NCBI RefSeq assembly: GCF_045862745.1
Contig: NZ_BQXN01000011.1
Coordinates: 1-64,000 of the forward strand
DNA from: Furfurilactobacillus entadae
GTDB lineage: Bacteria; Bacillota; Bacilli; Lactobacillales; Lactobacillaceae
Direction: 5' to 3'
DNA: 64,000 bases
Both the position numbers and the translations under genes were made by a program. Positions 50,996 to 58,966 of the stretch are shown piece after piece. The notes below the pieces were generated by a model. It ran no database searches. It was given only the letters and a program-made list of their open reading frames with translations, and was not told the origin of the DNA. Each line of letters opens with the position of its first letter. Within the stretch, counting starts at the first letter, position 1.

Positions 50996-51001
50996 TATAA
51001 T
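50996..51001 (+). promoter_or_regulatory. -10 box of pepX
   Basis: TATAAT on the plus strand, 34 bases before the pepX ATG. The upstream -35 region is poor. Confidence 0.5.
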
Positions 51002-51034
51002 GAATTATATCTTTTTGCCTCAAGGAGTATTCAC

Positions 51035-53464
51035 ATGAAAAATAATCAATTTGCTCGCCTCGACGTCGATTATTCGACCGCTCTTACAGAGCTCCAGCAC
51101 GTGCACTTTTATGACGATGTTATTGCTCATACCCCCACAGGTACATTTGCTTACCGATTACTCTTACGGAAAGCGTTTCTTGATGTGACAACAGGAAGCG
51201 CGTTTGACATTAAACTCGCTGGCTTTCTGGCCACACCAACAATGGATTTAGCGACTTGGCTTGACCAAGAACAACCGGTTACCAGTGACGTCTTTTATCG
51301 AGTTGCCCTGCAACTTCTCGGGTTTTTAACGCCCGTTGACTTTGATCTTGCTGATCCACTGACCGCCATGAACCGCATCCAATTGCCTGTTCACCCAAGC
51401 GCCACCACCGACTGGACAAAAGAAGATGTGCTCGCTGCATGGTACTTACTGCTCACCACCCACAACAAGAACGGGCAAACTTACCTAGACCAGCTTGCTG
51501 TTAACGGCTACTTCGTTCCGTTTTATGATCTTCCTGCATCAGAAAAGCCACTGTTCTTTAACGGAAAGGCCCAGCCAGTTTTTGATCAGGCAACCCTTAT
51601 TCGCGAGGTTGTGTACGTGGAAAGTGACGTTGATAGCGATCACGACGGTCATCTTGACCTCCTAAAGGCTGAAATTATTCGCCCACTGGATACCAATGCT
51701 GGTTTAACGGTCCCTGCCCTCTATACCGCAAGTCCTTACAACCAAGGGGTCAACGACGAGGCTGGCGACGCACTCATGCACGACATGAACGTGCCGCTAA
51801 CCCAAAAGCCGGTGTCCACGACAACTGAGGCTGACTTTGCGCCGGTAGCGGCGCCTGATCCACTCCCTGCACCACGGAGCGTTGCTGGTCACACGACCGT
51901 CGCTGAAGAAACGTTTGGGCGTGAAAAAAGCTATACCCTGAACGATTACTTCTTGGCCCGTGGCTTTGCCGTCGTTTATGCAGCTGGCATTGGGACCATT
52001 GATTCTGACGGGGTTCAAACATGTGGTTCAGAGGAACAAACACAGGCCACAACGGCCGTTATTGAATGGTTAAACGGCTCACGTAAAGCCTTTACTAACC
52101 GTCAGGATAACATCGCCATCACCGCCTGGTGGTGTAATGGCAGCATTGCAATGACCGGCCGCTCTTACCTTGGGACGTTAGCCACAGCGGCGGCCACGAC
52201 GGGCGTCAAGGGATTGAAAACGATCATCTCTGAGGCCGCCATTTCTTCATGGTATGACTATTATCGTGAAAATGGTTTGGTTGTGGCGCCCGGTGGGTTT
52301 CCTGGTGAAGACGCTGACGTCCTCGCGGTGGAAACGTTTAGTCGGATGAAACGTCCCGCTGATTATTACGCCATCAAACCATTTTTCGATGCGCAAATGG
52401 CCGCAATGGCGACCGCGATGGATCGTGAATCCGGCAATTATAATGCCTTTTGGGATGAACGCAATTATCGAAAGAACATTGATAACATCACCGCAGACAT
52501 CGTGATGGTCCACGGCTTAAACGACTGGAACGTCAAACCACGTAACGTTGAGCGTTTATGGGCTGGTTTGCGTCATGTTCCCGTCGCCAAAAAGCTCATT
52601 CTTCATCAAGGCCAACACATCTATATCAACGCCTTTCGGTCCCTCGACTTTACCGACATGATGAACCTCTGGTTGAGCCACGAACTGTACGGAGTGGATA
52701 ACGGCGCCGTGGAACAACTCCCAGATGTGTTGATCCAGGATAACCTCACGCCAGAAACCTGGACGCCGGCAACCGATTGGGCAAACGAAACCCAGCCTAC
52801 CCACCGCTATTACTTTGCCAATGACGAACTGAGCGACGTCCCAGCTAATCACGGCGCCCAATCATTCAGTGATCAGTTACCCGAAGAAACGTTTGCCCAC
52901 TACGCCGCTCACAACAGCGCCTGGGAAACGGACTTGCTAACGCCCACTAAGAACGCCCTCGACCAAAATCGGCTCTTAATGCGCTCCGCACAGCTCAATG
53001 AGCTACAAGTCATCGACGGTAACCCCACCGTTCACGTTACCGTGGCGGTTAACCAGCCATTAGGCCTTTTGAGCTTCCAACTGGTCGATTATGGTGACGC
53101 TAAACGCCTCAATGAAACACCCACCACCCTTGATCCTCATGGCCTCGATCTTGGCTTCCACTGGCGTGATGATAATCTTCGCGAATTCATGCTGGCGAGC
53201 CAAGCGACTCCGTTTAAGATGATTACTAAGGGCCACATCAACCTTCAAAATCGCCGGCACCCATGGCAAAACGAAGAACTCAAGCCCAATGAATTTTACG
53301 ATGTCGACATTGAACTTCAGCCCACCTTCTACCGTGTGCCAGCGGGTCATCAGCTTGGCCTTGTTGTGTATGCAACTGATTTTGGGATGACAGTTCGTGG
53401 CAACCAGGATTTGCGCTACTCCATTGCGTTAGATCATAGTTATGTGGACGTTCCGCTCCACTAG
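51035..53464 (+). CDS. pepX: Xaa-Pro dipeptidyl-peptidase PepX
   Basis: 809 residues; CAAGGAG ribosome binding site. Serine peptidase family S15 with Ser377 in GRSYLG, Asp497 in GLNDWN and His528 in HQGQH, each about 29 residues later than the numbering I recall for the lactococcal enzyme. An N-terminal helical domain (~1-150), catalytic alpha/beta hydrolase domain and C-terminal beta domain are all present, so the enzyme looks complete. It removes Xaa-Pro dipeptides in the cytoplasm, part of the proteolytic system together with the nearby proline iminopeptidase and PepO. Confidence 0.97.
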   Translation: MKNNQFARLDVDYSTALTELQHVHFYDDVIAHTPTGTFAYRLLLRKAFLDVTTGSAFDIKLAGFLATPTMDLATWLDQEQPVTSDVFYRVALQLLGFLTPVDFDLADPLTAMNRIQLPVHPSATTDWTKEDVLAAWYLLLTTHNKNGQTYLDQLAVNGYFVPFYDLPASEKPLFFNGKAQPVFDQATLIREVVYVESDVDSDHDGHLDLLKAEIIRPLDTNAGLTVPALYTASPYNQGVNDEAGDALMHDMNVPLTQKPVSTTTEADFAPVAAPDPLPAPRSVAGHTTVAEETFGREKSYTLNDYFLARGFAVVYAAGIGTIDSDGVQTCGSEEQTQATTAVIEWLNGSRKAFTNRQDNIAITAWWCNGSIAMTGRSYLGTLATAAATTGVKGLKTIISEAAISSWYDYYRENGLVVAPGGFPGEDADVLAVETFSRMKRPADYYAIKPFFDAQMAAMATAMDRESGNYNAFWDERNYRKNIDNITADIVMVHGLNDWNVKPRNVERLWAGLRHVPVAKKLILHQGQHIYINAFRSLDFTDMMNLWLSHELYGVDNGAVEQLPDVLIQDNLTPETWTPATDWANETQPTHRYYFANDELSDVPANHGAQSFSDQLPEETFAHYAAHNSAWETDLLTPTKNALDQNRLLMRSAQLNELQVIDGNPTVHVTVAVNQPLGLLSFQLVDYGDAKRLNETPTTLDPHGLDLGFHWRDDNLREFMLASQATPFKMITKGHINLQNRRHPWQNEELKPNEFYDVDIELQPTFYRVPAGHQLGLVVYATDFGMTVRGNQDLRYSIALDHSYVDVPLH

Positions 53465-53476
53465 CAGCATTTTTAA

Positions 53477-53518
53477 AAGCACCGGCATTCTCTAAGTTAG
53501 AGAATGCCGGTGCTTTAC
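53477..53518. terminator. Terminator after pepX
   Basis: A 16-bp perfect stem (aagcaccggcattctc with its complement) with a 7-base loop, 13 bases after the stop codon. The T-tract is short (tttactttc). Confidence 0.8.
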
Positions 53519-53524
53519 TTTCAT

Positions 53525-53785
53525 CTGCTTCTAAACGCAGACCTCTGCTCATCTAAGCAAAAACAGGCACTCCATGGAAAAATCACCATGAAGCGCCTGT
53601 CGTTGCCGATTCTAACCGCGNNNNNNNNNNNNNNNNNNNNNNNNNNNNNNNNNNNNNNNNNNNNNNNNNNNNNNNNNNNNNNNNNNNNNNNNNNNNNNAA
53701 CAAAACCAGGCGCCCCATGGAAAAATCACCATGAAGCGCCTGGTTTTGCTTACCTGAGTGGGCCTAAACGCGCCTTGGCTCGCTC
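53525..53785 (-). repeat. Nested-hairpin intergenic element E6 with assembly gap
   Basis: Begins a few bases after the stop codon of the SDR gene at 53790. The right part (53699-53785) has GCGCGTTTAGGC, CTCAGGTAA and an inner stem pairing aaaaccaggcgc with gcgcctggtttt (around 53702-53747). A further 3' half with ctcatctaa and cctgt/acagg arms lies at 53525-53620, separated by 78 N, so several tandem 3' arms are likely, as in E1 and E2. Confidence 0.8.
53621..53698. other. Assembly gap of 78 N
   Basis: Run of N inside element E6, between two copies of its 3' half. Confidence 0.95.
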
Positions 53786-53789
53786 TGTT

Positions 53790-54491
53790 TTAAAATTCCA
53801 CGATGCCGTTTACACCGATTAGCTTACCATCCCAATCCGTTGCCTTATGGGCGTCAATTTGTTGAATTAAATCAACCGCCACAGAAACCGGTTGGCCGCC
53901 CTTTCGTGCCGGACTACTTGCAATTTCGCCTGGTGTCACCGCGCGAAATTGCACCGCACCGGCCAGTTCGTTTTGGAACAGCACCGTCATGGCATTAACG
54001 CTCATCCGCGATAATCGTTGCCCCAATCCCGTTGTTGGCTGTTCCGTCGCAAAGTTTGTGAACGTTGCTAGCTGATCTGACATACTGATCACCATTCCGT
54101 GAGCCGCCTGAAGCCAGGGCAGCATTTGTTGCGTAACCAAGTACGTTCCTAAAACGTTCACGTCAAACGTTTGTCGTAAACTTTCTGCATCCTCATGGCT
54201 GGCTAACACATCGTGGTCATCAAAGATTCCCGCATTATTAATCAGCAGATCCAACTGGCCAAACTGTTGTCCGACCCATTGAGCTGCCTGCATAACACTT
54301 CCCTGATCCAACAAGTCGATCTGAAGCAGCCGTGCTTGCCCACCATTAGCGCGTAAATGGTCGATGGCCTCTAACCCCCGGTCTAAGTCACGGGTTCCGA
54401 CCAGCACCAAATCACCGTCTGCAACGTATTTTTCAGCCAATGCGTACCCAATGCCGCGAGTCGCACCGGTAATTAACACCGTTTTTGCCAT
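53790..54491 (-). CDS. SDR-fold protein without the canonical Tyr-x-x-x-Lys
   Basis: 233 residues. NAD(P)-binding TGATRGIG (8-15) and LLINNAGIFDD (~83-93) are intact. Where an active SDR has Tyr-x-x-x-Lys, the aligned segment reads QRLSRMSVNAMT: Tyr is replaced by Gln and Lys by Arg. It may be a non-catalytic or atypical member, or my alignment by eye may be off; the N-terminal motifs leave no doubt about the fold. Followed by element E6. Confidence 0.8.
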   Translation of the reverse strand: MAKTVLITGATRGIGYALAEKYVADGDLVLVGTRDLDRGLEAIDHLRANGGQARLLQIDLLDQGSVMQAAQWVGQQFGQLDLLINNAGIFDDHDVLASHEDAESLRQTFDVNVLGTYLVTQQMLPWLQAAHGMVISMSDQLATFTNFATEQPTTGLGQRLSRMSVNAMTVLFQNELAGAVQFRAVTPGEIASSPARKGGQPVSVAVDLIQQIDAHKATDWDGKLIGVNGIVEF

Positions 54492-54517
54492 CTAACTTCT
54501 CCTTTTATACCCGCTAA

Positions 54518-54844
54518 TTATCCGGCTAAGGCTGCCCAGACAACCAAAACTAATTCCAACAATGCCCGTAAACTATGGTTCCGCCAATTAACGGTCCCGT
54601 GTTCACCTCTGTCAATTAAGTAATTAATGATCGAAACCACGACACAGCCGGCAAATAGCAACACAACACCTAACAACCGGTCACTTTTGAACAGCACCTG
54701 ACACAAAATCATAATTCCCCCAACCAATAACCACAGTTGGTACTGTTGAGCCGGCCGGCTCGACTTTCGTTGGGCCGCAACGATCACCCAGATTCCATAG
54801 ATTGCGATGGCAAAGGTCACTAGAACTGAAAAAAACTTCATCAT
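54518..54844 (-). CDS. Small membrane protein, unknown
   Basis: 108 residues with three to four hydrophobic segments (~5-23, 37-52, 58-77, 90-107) and a basic first loop (QRKSSRPAQQ). No family recognised. It lies between the substrate-binding protein gene and the SDR gene with short gaps, so probably co-transcribed. Confidence 0.65.
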   Translation of the reverse strand: MMKFFSVLVTFAIAIYGIWVIVAAQRKSSRPAQQYQLWLLVGGIMILCQVLFKSDRLLGVVLLFAGCVVVSIINYLIDRGEHGTVNWRNHSLRALLELVLVVWAALAG

Positions 54845-54862
54845 GTGTTTAACATCCTCACT

Positions 54863-55828
54863 TTATTTTGTGGTTAGTATCGTTGAACGATAATCGTTCA
54901 CTGGTGCAAGGTTTAACCCAGAATTAGTCGTCAATAACCAGTCCCGAACCGCCGTCACCCGTGAATGTTTAATCGTGGTTGCGTGCTCAAAATGCGGCAA
55001 CGCTAGTGCGCTTAAATTATCACCCGGATACCCCAACGAATTAACCAGAACATCTTGGTAACTCATCGTATCAGGGTGCGCATTAATGTAATCCACTGCT
55101 TGATTATAGGCCGTTATAAACGCCTTGACGGCAGCCGCGTGCTTGGTCAACATCTGTTGTGAAAAGATGATCCCCGTATCCGCCTGCCCCGCCGTTGTTT
55201 GGGCAATCGTTCGTGCGCCATCACGGCGGCTGCGACTTGCATTGGGATCCGTTAACGTTACCGCTCCCGCCGTTTGGTTTGTCAACGCGGTCATTAATTC
55301 CGTTTCACTTCCGGCCGTCTTAATGGCCACCGTCTTCGCGTTGACCTTTTGCTCATCTAGCAATTCACTCAGTGCGTAAGCCTGTGTCGAATTAGCCAGG
55401 GTTCCGACCGTTGCGTGCTTTAAGTCTGTCAATTTGGTGACCGTATCTGTTGTGGTCATCACCGCCACATAATTGGTTGCTGAGGCGACCACCTTTCCTG
55501 TGGGTGACGTGCCGCTTGTGGTCATGAATTCTGGCAGACCGCTGATCGCCCCGTTAAATTGGCCCGTGTTCACACCACTGACACGGTCGGCTGGTTGCGC
55601 TACGTTTGTTAAGTTCACCCGCAAATGCTGCGCCCCAAAGTAGCCCTGAGTCTCAGCAACGTAAACCGGCAAGGCATCAATGGATGGTCCCACCGCAAAA
55701 TTTAGGTTGGTTTGCCTTGGTGATGCCGTTGTGGCTGACGGTTTCTGGTGATTACCGCGAGCCGTTAGCCCCAGTAAACCGACGCAAAGACTAATGCCAA
55801 CAACAACCCACCGACTAACCTTGTTCAT
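54863..55828 (-). CDS. Periplasmic-type substrate-binding protein (SsuA/TauA-like) with altered lipobox
   Basis: 321 residues from the ATG at 55828 (GTGGAGG upstream). Hydrophobic signal segment (~5-24) ends in LGLTARGNHQK; in a normal lipoprotein the Arg would be Cys (LTA-C-GN). The codon is CGC, one base from TGC. The mature part has the pattern of aliphatic sulfonate/nitrate-type binding proteins: SIDALPVYVAETQGYF, then NTGQFNGAISGLPEF. No permease or ATPase gene is next to it. Overlaps the end of the DUF805 gene by 14 bases. Confidence 0.8.
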   Translation of the reverse strand: MNKVSRWVVVGISLCVGLLGLTARGNHQKPSATTASPRQTNLNFAVGPSIDALPVYVAETQGYFGAQHLRVNLTNVAQPADRVSGVNTGQFNGAISGLPEFMTTSGTSPTGKVVASATNYVAVMTTTDTVTKLTDLKHATVGTLANSTQAYALSELLDEQKVNAKTVAIKTAGSETELMTALTNQTAGAVTLTDPNASRSRRDGARTIAQTTAGQADTGIIFSQQMLTKHAAAVKAFITAYNQAVDYINAHPDTMSYQDVLVNSLGYPGDNLSALALPHFEHATTIKHSRVTAVRDWLLTTNSGLNLAPVNDYRSTILTTK

Positions 55829-56750
55829 CGTGGGGGGCCTCCACTGTGGTCTTCGTCGGATAAAACACTTCAACGGATGGTTGCTCAACCACTGGCTTCA
55901 AAACACCACCGTCAGCCCGTGGATACGTTTGTTGATCCGCTTTAGCGGGTAAAATCGCCAGCAATGTCACGATCAGTTGCCCGATGCTCCCCGTTAAAAT
56001 CAGGGCGGACCACCAACCACTCAGCGCCTGATCATGTAACCGGCGTGCCGTTAACGATAAAATCGGAATTAATAATGATAAATACACAATGCCCGCTAAT
56101 CCAATTAAACTACCCGCTGTTGCATTATCAAGGCTTGTTCCACCAGCTGCTTGCACCGCAAACCCACGGGCCATCATCCAGAACACGCCAACGACAAGCC
56201 ACACTGCACCATAGGCAACGGAAAAAATCATCCAGGCCAGTCGCGACCACAGATAGTTGCCCCGTGACGTCGTCTGTTTGAAGTTGAAAAAGTTATGCCA
56301 CATCATGCTAAACGCGTTTGCAAGAATCCCGTGCACGTATCCGTTTCGATCCACAACGGCCGGCACTGGCTCACCATCTGGTGACATCATCTGATACCAT
56401 GGCGCCCGTGAATCTTTGGTCGCCTCCGGTAATGCATGCAAAACGATCATGTGAACGCCTGGCAGCACCATCAACCACTGGTAACGACCCGGCAGATTAA
56501 TGCTGTGTAACCGACGAACCGACATGCTTAGGTACGGTAAAAATTGGGCGATGTAAAAAAGGTCTAATACTAGTCGTAACGGCACCGCCACTGTGTTGCT
56601 CAAACTAAATCCGGCAGATAACACCGTTGCCATCACGATGGTCATCACCACCATGCCAATCATGGCTGCCCAAAAGTCACGTCGCCGTGTCTTGCCATGA
56701 TAATTAAAGGTTTCCCGCCAACTGGCCGCATAATTTGCCCAGACATTCAT
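55815..56750 (-). CDS. DUF805 family membrane protein (two domains)
   Basis: 311 residues from the ATG at 56750. Two DUF805-like halves: WRETFNYHGKTRRRDFWAAM with SMSVRRLHSINLPGRYQW (~10-95), and FFNFKQTTSRGNYLWSRL with LTARRLHDQALSGWWSAL (~150-265). Each half has the R-R-xF/W start and the RRLHD-type motif of the family. An acidic tail follows. Function unknown; first gene of the group with the substrate-binding protein. Confidence 0.82.
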   Translation of the reverse strand: MNVWANYAASWRETFNYHGKTRRRDFWAAMIGMVVMTIVMATVLSAGFSLSNTVAVPLRLVLDLFYIAQFLPYLSMSVRRLHSINLPGRYQWLMVLPGVHMIVLHALPEATKDSRAPWYQMMSPDGEPVPAVVDRNGYVHGILANAFSMMWHNFFNFKQTTSRGNYLWSRLAWMIFSVAYGAVWLVVGVFWMMARGFAVQAAGGTSLDNATAGSLIGLAGIVYLSLLIPILSLTARRLHDQALSGWWSALILTGSIGQLIVTLLAILPAKADQQTYPRADGGVLKPVVEQPSVEVFYPTKTTVEAPHDEQG

Positions 56751-56909
56751 GTCCGCACACCCTTTCCTCACTAATGAATAGCTTTATTTTAGCGGAGTTA
56801 GTTGCAGATTGCACAATTATTCCCCGAAATGTCACGTTTTTCCCTCAAAACGCGGCAGTCGTTTAAAAACGTGATAAACTAATATCATTACACGAAGGAG
56901 GCTGACCCC

Positions 56910-57821
56910 ATGAAACAAGGAACCACCATCATGACGCTCGATAACGGGTATCACTTATGGACAAACACACAGGGCACTGGCGACATTCACTTACTATGTC
57001 TGCACGGAGGCCCTGGTGGGACCCACGAATACTGGGAAAACTTTGCCGAAGAACTCGGTAAGCAAGGCCTAAATGTGACCGTTCACATGTACGATCAACT
57101 TGGGTCATTTTATTCAGACCAACCTGACTATTCAGATAAAACAACTTCTGACAAATACTTAACCTATGAGTACTTCTTGGAAGAAGTTGAAGAAGTTCGG
57201 CAAAAGCTTGGCATCGACAACTTTTACTTGATCGGTCAAAGTTGGGGTGGCTTGCTTGTTCAAGAATACGCCGCCAAATACGGTGACCACTTGAAGGGTG
57301 CCATCATTTCATCCATGGTTGATGAGATTGACGAATACGTGACTAACATCAACAAGGTTCGTGAAGACGCCTTACCAGCAGAAGAAGTGGCCTTCATGAA
57401 GGAATGTGAAGCCAAGAACGACTACGATAACGATCGTTACCAAGCCGATGTGGACGTCTTAAACGACGGCTACGTAGACCGGAAGAAGCCAGCGGCCATT
57501 GCGCACCTGATTTCAACCATGGCAACCCCCGTTTACAACGTTTTCCAGGGTGATAACGAATTTGTCATCACCGGTAAGCTGAAGGACTGGCACTTCCGTG
57601 ATCACTTAAAGGACATCACGGTGCCAACGTTAATTACGTTTGGTGAACATGAAACCATGCCCGTTGAGACCGCGAAAACCATGCAGAAGTTGATTCCGCA
57701 TGCCCGCCTGGAAACAACGCCAGATGGTGGCCACCACCACATGATCGATAATGCTCCCGTTTACTTTGATCACCTGGCTAAGTTCATTAAGGACGTTGAA
57801 AACGACAGCTTTAATGACTAA
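56910..57821 (+). CDS. pepI: Proline iminopeptidase
   Basis: 303 residues, GAAGGAGG ribosome binding site. Alpha/beta hydrolase of peptidase family S33: HGGPGG oxyanion motif at ~32-37, nucleophile Ser111 in GQSWGG, and His in GGHHHM near 274. It releases N-terminal proline from peptides and complements PepX. Monocistronic, between its own promoter and a strong terminator. Confidence 0.95.
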   Translation: MKQGTTIMTLDNGYHLWTNTQGTGDIHLLCLHGGPGGTHEYWENFAEELGKQGLNVTVHMYDQLGSFYSDQPDYSDKTTSDKYLTYEYFLEEVEEVRQKLGIDNFYLIGQSWGGLLVQEYAAKYGDHLKGAIISSMVDEIDEYVTNINKVREDALPAEEVAFMKECEAKNDYDNDRYQADVDVLNDGYVDRKKPAAIAHLISTMATPVYNVFQGDNEFVITGKLKDWHFRDHLKDITVPTLITFGEHETMPVETAKTMQKLIPHARLETTPDGGHHHMIDNAPVYFDHLAKFIKDVENDSFND

Positions 57822-57847
57822 CCATCCACATGATTAAATGAATCGCC

Positions 57848-57889
57848 AAAAGACTAACCGCCAGCATGACTGGCAGTTAGTCTTTTTTT
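57848..57889. terminator. Terminator after pepI
   Basis: Stem of ~16 bp with one mismatch (aaaagactaac.gccag with its complement), loop catga, followed by seven T. Confidence 0.9.
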
Positions 57890-57946
57890 ACGCCGCTAAC
57901 AGTGTGTTACGATAGAATGAGCACTTTTATAAAGGGGAGATTTTTC

Positions 57947-58885
57947 ATGCTAGCCATTACGATTGCCATCGCGATTGGGATTGCCCTACCGATGGAGACC
58001 GCCATTAATTCACGGTTACAAGGGGTCTTAAAGTCACCGTACTTCGCGTCCTTCATGTCATTTTTCATGGGGACCATTTTACTCACGATCCTGTTGCGTA
58101 TAACAGGTCATTCACTCATCATTGCACCACACTTTATTGCTAGCCAACCATGGTGGATCTGGCTTGGCGGGGTGTTAGCGGTTGTTTATCTAACCGGAAA
58201 CATCCTCCTGTTCCCAAAACTTGGGGGCATCCAAACCGTCCTCATGCCAATTCTCGGAGAAATTTTGATGGGGTTGCTCATTGACGGCTTCGGTTGGTTT
58301 GCCAGCACCCGCTACCCAATCACGTGGCTCCGGTTGGTCGGGGCCCTGTTAATGATTTCCGGCATCGTTTGCGCCGTTGTGTTACCCGATCGAAGTCGGA
58401 AAAGCACGTATCAACGGTCAGCGGACCATCCCAATCGTGGTCGCGGTGCTTGGCAACTACTAGGCATCGTTTTTGGGGGCTTTGCAGCGTGTCAGACAGC
58501 CGTTAACGGTCATCTTGGATATTTACTCCACTCTCCCATTCAGGGCGCTTACGTGAGCTTTCTGATTGGAACGGTGCTATTACTCATCACCGTGCTCATT
58601 CAAAATCACGGGCTTCGGCTCCCGGTCGGTGCAATTTCACGCCACCCATGGTGGATCTGGTTTGGTGGGTTCATTGGGGCCCTCTTTGTTCTTGGAAACG
58701 TCTACCTGGTGCCCATCATCGGAACCGGTTTAACCGTGGTCATCGTTTTGTTTGGCCAAATCATTGGGGGGCTTGTGGTTGATCAGTTTGGTCTGTTCGG
58801 TGCCAAACGTAATCCGATCGTCTTTCTCCAAATTGTGGGGCTCCTGATCATGATCGTTGGTGTCTTGTTGATCAAAATATTCTAA
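57947..58885 (+). CDS. DUF606 (YdcZ) family DMT-type transporter
   Basis: 312 residues from the ATG at 57947 (AAAGGGGAG upstream); a longer frame from 57902 lacks a ribosome binding site. Two homologous halves of five membrane segments each, with the paired motif PWWIWLGGVLAVVYLTGN and PWWIWFGGFIGALFVLGN. It belongs to the drug/metabolite transporter superfamily; the substrate is unknown. Confidence 0.88.
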   Translation: MLAITIAIAIGIALPMETAINSRLQGVLKSPYFASFMSFFMGTILLTILLRITGHSLIIAPHFIASQPWWIWLGGVLAVVYLTGNILLFPKLGGIQTVLMPILGEILMGLLIDGFGWFASTRYPITWLRLVGALLMISGIVCAVVLPDRSRKSTYQRSADHPNRGRGAWQLLGIVFGGFAACQTAVNGHLGYLLHSPIQGAYVSFLIGTVLLLITVLIQNHGLRLPVGAISRHPWWIWFGGFIGALFVLGNVYLVPIIGTGLTVVIVLFGQIIGGLVVDQFGLFGAKRNPIVFLQIVGLLIMIVGVLLIKIF

Positions 58886-58892
58886 CTAAATT

Positions 58893-58960
58893 AAAAAAGC
58901 TGTCATCAAGGACCGTTAGCGGCGATTCGCCACTAACGCCATCTTGATGACAGCTTTTTT
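58893..58960. terminator. Bidirectional terminator between DUF606 and recQ
   Basis: An 18-bp perfect outer stem (58893-58910 with 58943-58960) and an inner cgttagcggcga hairpin, flanked by A and T runs. Confidence 0.92.
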
Positions 58961-58966
58961 GATTGA

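Noticed and set aside
44707..53785. Idea that the E elements are integron attC sites (each follows a gene in one orientation; ATCTAAC resembles RYYYAAC)
   Set aside because: The matching GTTRRRY box is absent, the neighbouring genes are core operons (potABCD, pepX region), not cassettes, and no integrase is present.
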